Source: Paracyclopina nana (lineage: Eukaryota > Arthropoda > Copepoda > Cyclopoida > Cyclopettidae). From it: 64,000 bases of DNA. A model generated the notes under the pieces. That model was not told the origin of the DNA. It saw nothing but the letters and a program-made list of their open reading frames with translations, and searched no databases. Shown piece by piece: positions 20,445 through 32,400 of the stretch (position 1 is the stretch's first letter; every line of letters begins with the position of its first letter). The stretch spans positions 5,228,001 to 5,292,000 of the forward strand of contig JAGUCH010000006.1 of assembly GCA_019096065.1 (NCBI GenBank). The letters are read 5' to 3'. A program made the translations under genes and the position numbers.

Positions 20445-23400
20445 CTGCAAATATTTACATCTCATTAGTACATAGCAATGAAAATGCCATAGGTTTTTAT
20501 CTGATAGTTTACATAGAGGGCGCTGCATGCAGAAAGCAAGTGGCAAAGTGGCGCCACCTAGTGTGCAAATACACACTTTCAGCCATTTTTCTTTCCCTTT
20601 CATGAATTATCAATTTCAACTCCTTTTGGCTGGAGGCTTTAAAATGGGAGCATATAAAGATAAAATTTCGCCATCCGGGCAATTCGAGAAAACTGTTGGA
20701 AGTGCAAGAAATTTGAAAGGATTTTGCAGATTTATTGCATAGAATATCTAAGGCTTGAATGCAAATCTATTGTTGCATAATTGCATTTAATTGCAAATCA
20801 TTCAGAGGGGAAGCCAAGTTAAGCTTTGTGCTTTGAAAAGCAAAACTTGATTTAGAATCATCAGCAAGCAATTTTCCCCAGTGAATTTTTCATGAATTGC
20901 TTTTTTTGTTGGCAAAAAAAAGCTGAAGCAGTTTCAGCAGCAATGTCACTGACAAGAAATATTGCATAACAGTTCCAGCTGTATTGGCAGTAAATACAGC
21001 AAATTCCTCACCTATGATATAACTTTTCTTTAAAAAAAGGAAACATATTGTGGCTGCCATTTGGCCAAATCCTCCATTTAGCAACAAGAGGGCCTCAAAG
21101 TTTGGCCAATGTCAAATTGCAGGAAAACTTTTGCTTCTTCCAAATGAAGTTGCAAAGAAAAGTAATTTGGACATTCAACTACTACCCACAGATGCAGTGG
21201 CAACTAACTTGGAGGATATACCCAACACCTGCCCTAATTTTCCAGTTCTGGTATCCACAGTGGGCCAAAGAAATGCTCTCCAAAAAAAACACTTCCACAT
21301 GCCTTTGACAACTAGGAGCTTCTAAATTCTTTGGAGCCTAGTAGAAAGCAAAATCTTCCCAACACTCTCTATTATTTTTGTGGTAAAATGGTGATGATGT
21401 TCAAAAATGTGGCCAAATATTAACTTTTGGTCTTCTGCTGCTGCTGCTCTGCAGTATTTTTTGGCAAAAAATGATAATTAGCCTGTTAGTGGTCCTGCTA
21501 CACATTTTTTGCCTAGATACTAACTAGCTCTACCTCGTTTTCACGTAAAAAACGCAGCCTGCAGTACATTTTTAATAAAAAAGCTTTGGCTTTTACGATT
21601 TGCTTGGGAGAAATAATTTGCACTTTTCATCACTTGAGAGTGGCGTGGTAGTGGCCCCTCACGAAATTACCTCTACCCGCGTAAAAAAATTGTGCATTTT
21701 GCTCCACGACACCGTAAAACTATAAAGAAAATAAAGTTGGGGTCACCAGCTCTGAGGAAATTGCAATGGCCTCCAAGCTCTTGGAAGTGAAGAAGAGTCC
21801 TCATTAAAATCTCATTTATTAAACTTGTAATTGTTTCCTGTTGCTGACATTTGCACGTTTTCCAGCTCTGACTATTTCTAAGGAAACTGTATTCTCATAC
21901 TAAAGTTCAGTTTGTGTGGCTATTTTGGTGGACCCAATTGATCCTGAAATGATATTCTTTGGAGAAGCAAGCAATTTTCACAGCAGTCTTCTTAGATGGC
22001 AAAAATTCTGTTGAAAGAAGGCCAGGAGAGATTCTTTGCGCGTGTGAGGGCCATAAATCCAGTTTTCTTAGCTACTACTTTCCTGCAGCTACAAATGTTA
22101 TTGCAACTGTCCTCAGCCTTACCACTATAAAAAGAGGATATGAGAACTAAAAAAAAATTTCAAGATTCCTCCAAGATTATAATTTTTCTTCAACTCTTAT
22201 TTTCCACGCACTCGATCCAGTGATGCAGCGTTTTTGTCAACTTTTCTTTTCAAAAGCTCAGTTGAAAGCTTAGAAATGAGTTAGCCAATCTTCACCTTTG
22301 AAAGTATGAAAGAAGTAAGCCATGTTCTGCTTCAGTAGTCGCGGCTGTGTAAAATACTGTCGGTAAATGTATTCGTCTAATGGGCTAGAACATGAAAGCC
22401 CTCGTGAAAAACAGTGCAGTTTGTCGAAATAAAAAAGTCTTTGATATGTATCCGGCTACATTTAATTGATGCACTGCTATTTCAAAGGTGGAAAAACGAA
22501 TTGAAAAAGGTGCTTTCAAATCTCCCCCCAGCTGAAAAAGTTAGCGCCCCAAACTCTAGTGAAAGCTTTTGCTCCCTAAGGCTCGCGCTGTCATAAAGCA
22601 GAAATACACTTGTGTAAGCTGTAAGGGAATTAGGAAAGCAAATGATACTCTCGAGTTTGCAAATGAAACATGAGAACATTAAGGCAAAAGTAGTGTTGAC
22701 AAGCCCCCCTGTTCTCCTCAGAAGAAAAATACATCATATAGTACTACATTTGGATACATTTGCATACAATTCCATTTTATGACTGCAAGAACTGCCATGT
22801 GTATTTTTGTGGGAAAATACGGGGTCGCTTTTTTGGCAGATTTTTTCTGTAGTACAATGCTCGTGGCTTGTGCTACAGTACTTTGTTGCTATCGATGAGA
22901 AGCTACATAAATCAGCAAAAGAACAAGCAGTGTTTTGACATGGCATGCCCCCCTTTTGTACAAGTTCGGCACCGGGTGAATACCGGGCATAAAAAACTCC
23001 CAATTTGCAGCTACGTTCAGTTTTACTGCTCCAAAGTAAATACAAGTTACTTTCTTTCTGCAGATTGTGGCGAAGGTCAAAGTGAAGCACTTAATAAATG
23101 TCACACAAGTGAAAAAAGTATTCTTACCATCTTGTATGTGAACATTTACGCTAATTTCTTGAGCGTTCGCAGGATGACAACTATATTTTCCCGAATCCGT
23201 AGGAGCCACCGAATCAATGAGGAGATAAGAGGTTGGAGTATCCCCAGATGTATTGGTCTCCACAGAGATGCCACCACGTGGACTGGAGTAGTCGATTGTC
23301 TGAAGCCAAAAAAGTAAATGTGAGAAGTGAAAAAGTGTCTTTTTTCGGGGTTCACTCACCTCTGTGCCATGCCTCCAGATGATAAAAGCAGGCTTTGAAA

Positions 23401-26400
23401 TGGCATGTTTGACTACACACGTGAGATTGAGGACACTCCCCGATTCTATGAAGACATTTGGATTTCCTAAGATGGATGCGACTGGCTCTGAAAATATAGA
23501 ATTGCCATTCATCAATTTGCAGCATGGCGTAGTGGGATCGAGCAGCAAATGCACTGTAATGCTCCGTTCATCTAAGCCTCAAAAGTCATATGGAAATAAT
23601 AGAAAAAGCACCATAAAAAAAGAAGAAAACACTTCAAAGACCCAAAAAAGCAAAGAAAGCCATGTTCGTAAAGGATGCAATGCTAATTTAGAGAATCGAA
23701 AAAACAAACAAATTGCGCCCTAAAAAACCCTGCACGTTCCCAAGCTTATTTATTTTGAACATGAGCATGGCCTAAAAGCAGACAAGTTTTTCCTATCCTT
23801 AGAAGACTTTTCAATAATTTTTGGGTGTATCTTAATTATAGAGTTCCCATAACCGAAGACGAATTGCTAACGAGGTTTCAGTTTTTCTGCTCAAGTGTGG
23901 GCCATTTTGCAGCTTTATTTGGGGTCTTTTAGGAAATGGCATGATATTTCGGCAGGAGTGACAGCTTGAGCCAAAAAGCATGGGGGACCTGTTGTAGGTG
24001 CAATAATAGAAGGGCGGACTGAGAAGTGACAAAAAGTCACGCAAACACTACTAATTAGAGGCCCGTTCCTCTTCTTCATTTTCAGTTGCAGAAAAGCTAG
24101 ACTTTCTTTTTCTACCAGCGAAAAGTGACAGTTTCAACAAGTTCATTTCAAAAAGGGGAAAATAATTCATCATCTTTTTCGAGACATATTTTTTCTACTT
24201 CTCGGACTGTAAGTGTAGTAATCAAACAGTACAAAGATGAATGACCTTCAAAAAGAAAAATGGGCCTGAGGTCAATTATTGCAAAAAAAAATAAAAAAAT
24301 GGGTCTGCTTTCATACTACAAATACTTCTTCATGCACGCCTTTGAGATTGCAACACTTCTTGACAGTCGTTATATTTCAAGCTGCAGTTTCCCCTCAGCT
24401 TTTTAATGAAAGGGCATGCAAAGGGGCACTTCAAAATCGTCAAAGCAAAACCTGCTTTAGCGAATGAGTGACATCACGAGCTCCTTTCATAAAGTCATAT
24501 ATAATGCGAGTAAGACAGCTAAAAGAAGAGTGCTTTGAATGACGGCTGAAGGAAATCTATTCATTTCTGTAATGAGATTTAACTCAAAGACAGCAAAACG
24601 AGACTAAAAAAGAGGAAAAGTGAAGGCAAATCTAAAATTAGCATATGTAGCACTTTGCACTAATAATACTCGCACCTTTAAAATTAGGTGTTGCTTTATT
24701 TAATTAAGCTTCATTTTGGCAGTGGAAATTAGCACTGGCTGCCTATGTTCATTTTAGGCAAGAAACGCACCCTTTCATTAGTAATTTAGCTGAGCTTTGA
24801 AGCCACGGCCACTAGCAATACTTTACTACATAATTAAAAAGCCAAGGATTCCTACAAAGCTGCTGAGTGTTGTGGTAAAAAATGCCTGCTGCAGTGTGTG
24901 ATGTCAGAAAAGCCAATACTTTTCCCCACAGTGCACCACTATGGTGTGGATATGGCACCTTCTTGAAGATGATTAATGTTCTTTATAGTATTACAAGAAT
25001 TTGTTCCACTACTAGCCATAACGCGTTCAGCTCGTTTACAGCACACTGAGGGTAATAGGCCGATAAAACTCCCATTTGCCATCGCAGCTATTAGGATAAA
25101 AAATGCAGTTGACACAATTATGCTATGTAGTAAAAGAGAAAGCAAATCCAGGAAAAAATTTCAAGATCAGGCTGAAAAATGATGCAGTATTAATGCTTCC
25201 CCTGGGACCGGAATTTGATTATGCAACTACAACTTGGATGGAAGATGAACTGAAACTAACGCAATTTCCACGAAGATCGATACTATAAATATGAAAACTC
25301 GATGACAACCAACTCAATAATACTTTAACTAGAACATTGTCACACTCCACCCTTCCTAAAAAAAGCATGAAGGGAAAAAACGAGAGGAAGGAACCTTTAG
25401 CCACGGCTAAATTTGCTTTCTAACTTATTATAAAGCCATCAAATCCCTCACAACGACGTCAGCCTTTTTCCATTTTCCTCAGGGCACATTGGCACATTTT
25501 ACAGGGGAATTTCTGTTGTACGGAGTTTTTTCAAGGGGGAAACTTTTCACTCTTCACTGGTTTTTAGGAGGGACAAGACGAATTGAAAATCATCACACAG
25601 AGGATGAAAAAGTGATCTCGAGGGGGTAGCTTTCCTATACAAAATGTTTGTTGGCTACCAGCAAATACTCTGTAACAATCCTTTGACAGGCCTCTTGAAA
25701 AACCTCTTGGTCACGTGACCTTTTTATGCATCTGCTACAACATGTATGGTTTCCAAATAATAAAAAAATATTGGCCTTTTTCATAGCAAGTTTACATACT
25801 ACAGAGCTCTATTATTGAATTCTTTGGTGAGGCGAAGAATCAAGTCTATTTTTTAGCTGAACATATTTAGTTGGGTGAAAGTTCCAAACTGTGAATTGTG
25901 AAAGCTCTAGAATCAATAAATACACAGTTTTGAGTTGCTTGGAAGAAGGTTTCCTTTTGTGCCATTATTATGGTAATGGCAAAGCAGGATTTGATAGAAG
26001 AAAACTCCCAACCCATAAATTTGGCTTCCTTTGGCGCAAAAAAAAACAATTGTTTGCATTTCACGCTCTTCAATAAATTGCATCCATAATTCAGTAGACA
26101 GGTTGAGCTCAATCAAGTGGAAAGAAAGCCATTCGATATGGCTGTTACATTTGCACTTCTTCCGGTCTTTTTGCACACGTCAAATCGTTTATCCTCGAGG
26201 GTCAATGATTGACTTTTTCCATTAGTCAAACTGAATCCATGATGGCTTTCTTTTTCATTATCATCGATCCCCAAAAGGATAAGACAACACTTTTCAGTGA
26301 AAACAACTTTTTTGGGCCTCAAGAAAACAATAGCAATTATTAATGAACGCAAAATTCAACCGATAAAAAATGCATGCGGAACGAAAGATGTATTTTTGGC

Positions 26401-29400
26401 AATTTCCGAGGCATTTTTGAGCTTACCTTGCATGTAAAAGTTGTCGTTTTCTTTCCGCTCCTGTTCGTTGCTGGTGCTTCCTGCGTCATTCATTTTTAGC
26501 AGTTCATTTTCTGGCAAAGAGTCTGAAATCATGAGAAAGAAACTTTATCATCTTGGATGGGAAAGCAATTAACCAGGATTATAAGTTCACTGTCAAGTGC
26601 GCGAACTTCTTTGAGCTTTGAATAAATAACTCGGCTCGATTCCAACATGTTCAATACTAATGCAACCCAAAGTTGGTGGTTTTCTTTCACAAAAGAGGCT
26701 TTCCAAGACCTTGGGATGCATTACTACTACAGTTGTATGCAAATAATCAATCTTTCGGCACAAAAAAAAATGGAGGCTGCAGAACAATTAATCATGCGCC
26801 ATCTTTCTTCCACACTGGTGGAAACAGGCTCAATCAAAGGTCAAAAGTTTGCTTACCAACAACTGAAAGTTGGACAAAGTAACTTCTGACTGGTTGGGTG
26901 TTGATTTGACACTCGTATCTACCCGCGTCCCGTTTTTGCACGTATTGAATCTGCAGAATCCACTCGTCACTGGCGGAGTTGTAGATCGACCGGAAGCGCA
27001 TATCAGCTGTGTAGGTGTAGCCACCAACGGTAAGAATGTGCAGGTCATGGTGACGTATCCAGGAGACCTGGAAAATATTCCATTTTACATAAGAAGCTTG
27101 AGCATATACAGAATGGCATTCAAATCAGTTGAGGAGACTGCTCAGAATTAGTTTGCTAATCAGAGGAGTCGATGAAAGCAACTGAGCTGCAGAAGCAACA
27201 ATAGACAATTAATAATTGGAATCAGCTGAGACTGCACACAGGGCCAGTGACGCTTTATTTCGTCCGGTTTGATTTTTCTGTCAAATAGAAGCTGCTACAA
27301 TGGCGCTCCAAAATAATAGCAAAATTTGACTTTTTGGCCTCCCAAAACTTCCAAGGTTGCAAAATGTAGCAGCTAAATTCAATTGGAATCATGTATTTGA
27401 GTGTCAGAGAGACTCTTAAGCCATGAATTTCGGTGATCCATGCTGATCCAAGAAAGTACAGCATATTTTGTTTTAATTTTGTTCTAGTAAGTGAACAGCT
27501 TTTTTGAGGCCAATTTTGGGGCATTTACTATCAGGCAAAATCAACTGCAAATGCTTGAATAATTTCAGTAAGATCAAAAATCATACAGAAATACAAATTG
27601 TTATAGGTATCCAGCTTAGAACAGGTTGTTTGTCACCATTTTCTTTGCCATACTTTTTGGCTGCTTTTTTCCAAGTTTTTACTTGATCTCAAAATCAGGC
27701 ATTTATGATCAGCTGAACTGAGCTCATATGTCTCTGCTGAGTGAATTTGGATTAGTTGGACCATAAACTAAGTGTTAAAGCAAAAAAAGTTGAAAAATAC
27801 TGATTTCCGATTTTGGCCAAAACGGACAAAATGAAGCCTCCCTGGCCTAGTGTGGACTGGTGAGAGTTTATCCAGTGTTTGATCAGAATTTGATGAGAGC
27901 CAGCTAAGGCCGGGTTCACCTGCGATATTATGATCAAAATATCGAGCGATATTATGCTGATATTTGCAAATATCAGGTACTTCCAAAAACATTTTTTAGA
28001 TTTTTTCTTCGGATTCGGTCTTTTGGTACCAAAAGCCATCCTACAACAGCATCTAAATTCTCAGTTTCTCAGCATTTCGCTCCGATATTTTGACAAAATA
28101 TCAGCCATAATATGCAGGTGAACCATGCCTAAAAGCCTATTGAGAAAGAGCTGACAATCTATGCTGAGAGCTAGATGATAGATTGCTGAGAGCCTCGAGA
28201 GAGTTTGCTTATAGAGTTTCCTGTTTGCTGAGAATCTGCTGAGAGTTTGCTGAGTTTGATTCCTGTGAGCTGAGACTCTGCCTAGTTGCTAAGTGTCAGC
28301 TTGCTAAATACTAAGAGTCTGCTGAGTCTCTACTGAGTCACTTATGAGACTTCTGAAAGTCACTTACTGCCTACTGAGAGTCAATTTATATTTAACAAGG
28401 AGTAAACTCAGTTAGCTCACAGCTAGGTCAGAGCCAGTTTAGAGTTTACTCGGAGTTTGCTGAGAGTCAACAAAGACTCAACTGAGACTCAATCCAATCA
28501 TAAATGAAGAAATGGCTAAAAATCTGAAAATTGCTGTTTGCAGGCGCGAGCATTGCAAATGCCAATAAGCAACACTGCAACCTTATTTGGGGCAAAATGA
28601 AAGCCATAAATTACATAGCATTATGAATGGTTTCTTGTTACGGGTAAAACGAATTGCAAAATAAACAGAAATTGGCAGGATTCTCATCAATTTTGTGACT
28701 TTCTCATTGAGGCTCGTGCGCAGCAATATCTATTTATATATGTAAACAATTTATAAAACAAGCTAATAAAATAGCTGAGCAAATTTTGTAAAGTGAAAAT
28801 CGAGTGGCATTTTTGCGGGCTCGAGCTTGCGAGAGCCAAGTAATGCTACGAGATTTTTACTTTGCAAAATGAGCTCAGATATTTTGTAAGCCTGTTTTAT
28901 AATTAGTTTACATATATATACGATTTTATATGATGGAAAGTAATTTTCAAATGTAAATGAAGTTACCAGACTATGCAATCTTGACTTAGCATCTGATCCA
29001 TTACTTTGAAGGCTTGGGTTGAGAGGTCCTCAGTAGGGCAAGAGTAGTTGAAAGCGTTATTCAATCAATTAAAAATTGTGCATTTTGAATTTGGCACTTT
29101 TTGGAGCTTAAAGATCTGTTAGATAAATTTTTGTCTGGTATCTCTGATAGAGACTCTACTCTTCTAAGCTTAGCTCAGCTTAGAAGAAGAATAAAAGGAA
29201 TTCTAACAGCAATTTTTCTATCTGTAATGGTAGCTCAGTCAGTAGAGCGCTGGATTCCTAATCCTGGGGTACTGGGTTCGATCCCCATACATGGGATTTT
29301 TCTCCTTTTTTCTGCAATCGGATTTACTTCTTGGACAATATCATTGTAACAGAGGGGCAACACACCTTATAAAATACTTTATAATGTGTGTCACTTGATA

Positions 29401-32400
29401 AAGTTAAACGTCAGAGCTTTTATATATGTGTAGTAATATGAACTGAGACGAATTGGTAAACTGAATTATACATGCGAAAATTGCTTTCCATCATATAAAA
29501 AGGAAAACTCTGAGCCAACCTTCTTAGCTACACTTTTTTTTTGCTAATTACTAAAACTCTTGCGAGCATAATTAATCATGGTTTGCTTTATCGATATTGC
29601 CATGAAAAAAGCAAGCACAAAACGCTAGCTTGTTAGCCTTAGAGAAAAACTTTCATAACCCGCAAATTTGGGCCTAATTAAAGGGACTTAGCTTGAAAGG
29701 TGATCAAAGTCGAGGTGAGTATGTCCCACAAAGTTTGAGGTCTTATAGCAATGTCTAGATTTGGCAAATCGTGCTAACAACCTTAAGGCAACAACAGATA
29801 ACAAAAAAGCTGTTCTCTTACCGTTTTGTTTCCCCGGTCGAAAACTCTGCAGGTCAAGTAAGCAGTTCTTCCAATGAGAGCCACAACATTTTGTCGGAGA
29901 TCCGTGTCAAAATTCGGTCCATCATCCCAAAGTTTGAACTTTTCGTCGATTTCCTCGTCGGCTTGAGATTCGACTAGAGCTTTCTGGTAATTTCTCGATC
30001 GATGTCGATGCCTCAGGTCCTGATTGTTTTCCCCTATAACTCGAGCTCGTACTTGAGTTGGCTTGGGCTCACACCCTACAAAACCTGAAAAACAGCAAAC
30101 AAGGCAAGTCAACAAGACGTCTAGGCCAAATCCAATTTTTCTACTCCTTAACCCTGATTTTCCTCTCTTTTTTTCCTGTGAAGAGAAAGTCAGAAAGGCT
30201 AAATAAGTCAATTGAAGGGAATTCACCCTCCACTACTATGGCTATGGCAATAAAATTAATTAGGAGCTGACAATCAGAGATAGCTGTTGCCCCCAATTTC
30301 TCAGATGTGCTAATTGATTTAGCATCCAGCAAAGTAGGCTAATTTTTGACACATCCAAGGATAAGCCTCTTTTTCAATCTAGCCAAAAATATAATATCTA
30401 TTTAGTCTTTAAAAATGACTAATGACTTGGATGATAATCTAGGTACCTCAAAGTGGCCAAATGAAGAAAAAAGTGCCAAGTGGATAATCAATAACATTTG
30501 TCAGAGATTGGCCAAGAAATGCCCCAAAGGTGTCACTTTTGGGTCACAGTCGCATTTTTCATAGTCAGGCCCTTTAACTTATGATTAATAGTTGCAATTC
30601 CTTCTAGCTTTCTACACAAGAATAATATACACATACTTGAAATGTGGTGAGACTTTTTCTCCCTTTGCACTGCTCATCACATGAGCTTTATTTTTGGGAT
30701 TTGGCACTCTCTAGGAGAGAAGAAAGTTGTGTGCCTCTCCCAGAGAATAAAGTCAATCAGATGCTTAAAAATTGGAGGAGAAACTTTTGTAGCCATTTTG
30801 GTCTTGCAAAAAGAAAGCCTAAGTTGGGCCCAGGCCCAATTTAGAGTTGGACCTTTGGACAATGGGGCAAAAAGTCCTTAAATTGTGAAAACTTGAAAAT
30901 TGAAGGGAAACAGATGAAACCATATATTTTCCTATATATTTGCTCCCTTTCCAAAAATGAATGCATACCTTAGATTCCCACTGTGTTAGAGAGCCTTAAG
31001 CTAAAGGATCTTTCTATTGTGCAAAAATGTTGCGTCTCTCTCTCAGACTTCACTGACTGACCCCCATAAAGGGCCAAAAAAGTTTTAGTTTTTTTGCAAC
31101 AAGAAATGAAAGCAGATGTCGTTCATGCACTCTCATCCCTGAATGTTTCAAGAAGTCTCTGGTATCTCATAAAGTTCATTTGTGTTAAGATCAAATGCAA
31201 TCTGTGTGAGCTTAGTAAATATGTAGTGCTATGCAACATTTTGAGGTTGACAGGTGCTACTTATGCCCACCCTCATATTTTATGAGCATTGACAGCCAAG
31301 TTTCACGAATTTCGAATGCAAACCACGTTTTGCATTTAAAGTGGCTTCCTTGCTAAGCATTCCACGAGTTAAAGGCCAAAATCAGAGTCTGAATGGCCAT
31401 TTAAAGCTATTTTTGTCTGCTAACAGCTAAGTCCTTTTCAACAATTGGAAAACAGTTGTAGAATATTGAAGACAAAATCATTAGATGCAGTCAGTGTAAA
31501 ATAACAGCTGCTTTTCCAGCAATGAAGGTTTTTTTCGTCTTCAGAGGTGTGGGCAAATTGAAATAGTTTCCAAAGTGAGACCCGAGTTATGAATACGCAT
31601 AACTTTGCTTTTAAAATGCACTATGGAGGCTACTGTGGATTTTGCATAGCAATAACAGTGACAAAAGTAAGCCCACTTTTCTGACTGTGCTAGCTTATGT
31701 CAATTTTACGGCCAAGGCTAGCTTATTAAAGTCACTTTTTATGATCGGACAAGCAGATGTAGAATAAGTCCTGGAATTTTAGAAGCACCCTTTGAACAAA
31801 CAAGAGCTGAAACAATTATCCATCACTTATAAAAAGATAGAAGGAAAAGATGCTTTTTTCCACCGAAAATGAGTTAGCTTTTGGCCTATTTTCTTTGGTG
31901 AAAGCTCAGTCTGAAAGCGCAGCAAAAAATGTTTGCTTTAATGGGGCACCCTGTTATTTTGGAATGTTACAAGGTGTTTCCTTTCATGCCACTATTATAT
32001 AGCGTTGGCAAAGGTTATCCAAATCCGAGCAGTTAATGCAAAAAGTCCTTTGTCACGAAGATTCCATCTAAAATGGATGTTTTTGCAGCAGTAAATCATT
32101 GGCCACAGAGTAGCACAGTGGGGTGAAAGTGAGCTTCTCAAACACTCAATTATCCTTCATTTTCTTAGCTCAGCATCCCCATGTGGTATATTATAGTTAG
32201 TAACTACATTTGAGAAGCTCACTGCGGTCACAAAAGTCTATCCTTTTTTGTCTCTAGACCCCTTTTTTCATGTACCTGACGTGACGTTGAAAAATTATGC
32301 GAAAACTGCAGTGATAATCATCAAAAAGCAACTGTACTCGGCTTTTTCAATTATCCTTTCTAAATATGTTTTTTTTTCAATAGCAAAAGTCATTGTCAAG

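Noticed and set aside
20283-20603. Minus-strand Arg/Gln-rich 106-codon frame
   Set aside because: A phase-0 shadow of the distal gene B last exon. The phase-1 reading matches dpr family sequence and the upstream exon phase.
22868-23317. 149-codon plus-strand frame
   Set aside because: It overlaps the antisense of the gene B exon at 23,128-23,299, which has clear Ig motifs.
29224-29295. A functional tRNA-Arg gene
   Set aside because: The acceptor stem pairs poorly and the sequence lies inside an inverted-repeat element, so it is annotated as tRNA-like only.
30076-30226. Hydrophobic peptide continuing upstream of gene B exon 2 (possible signal peptide)
   Set aside because: It is the translated pyrimidine tract of the splice acceptor, with no in-frame ATG. 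The better signal peptide is the phase-matched exon at 57.7 kb.
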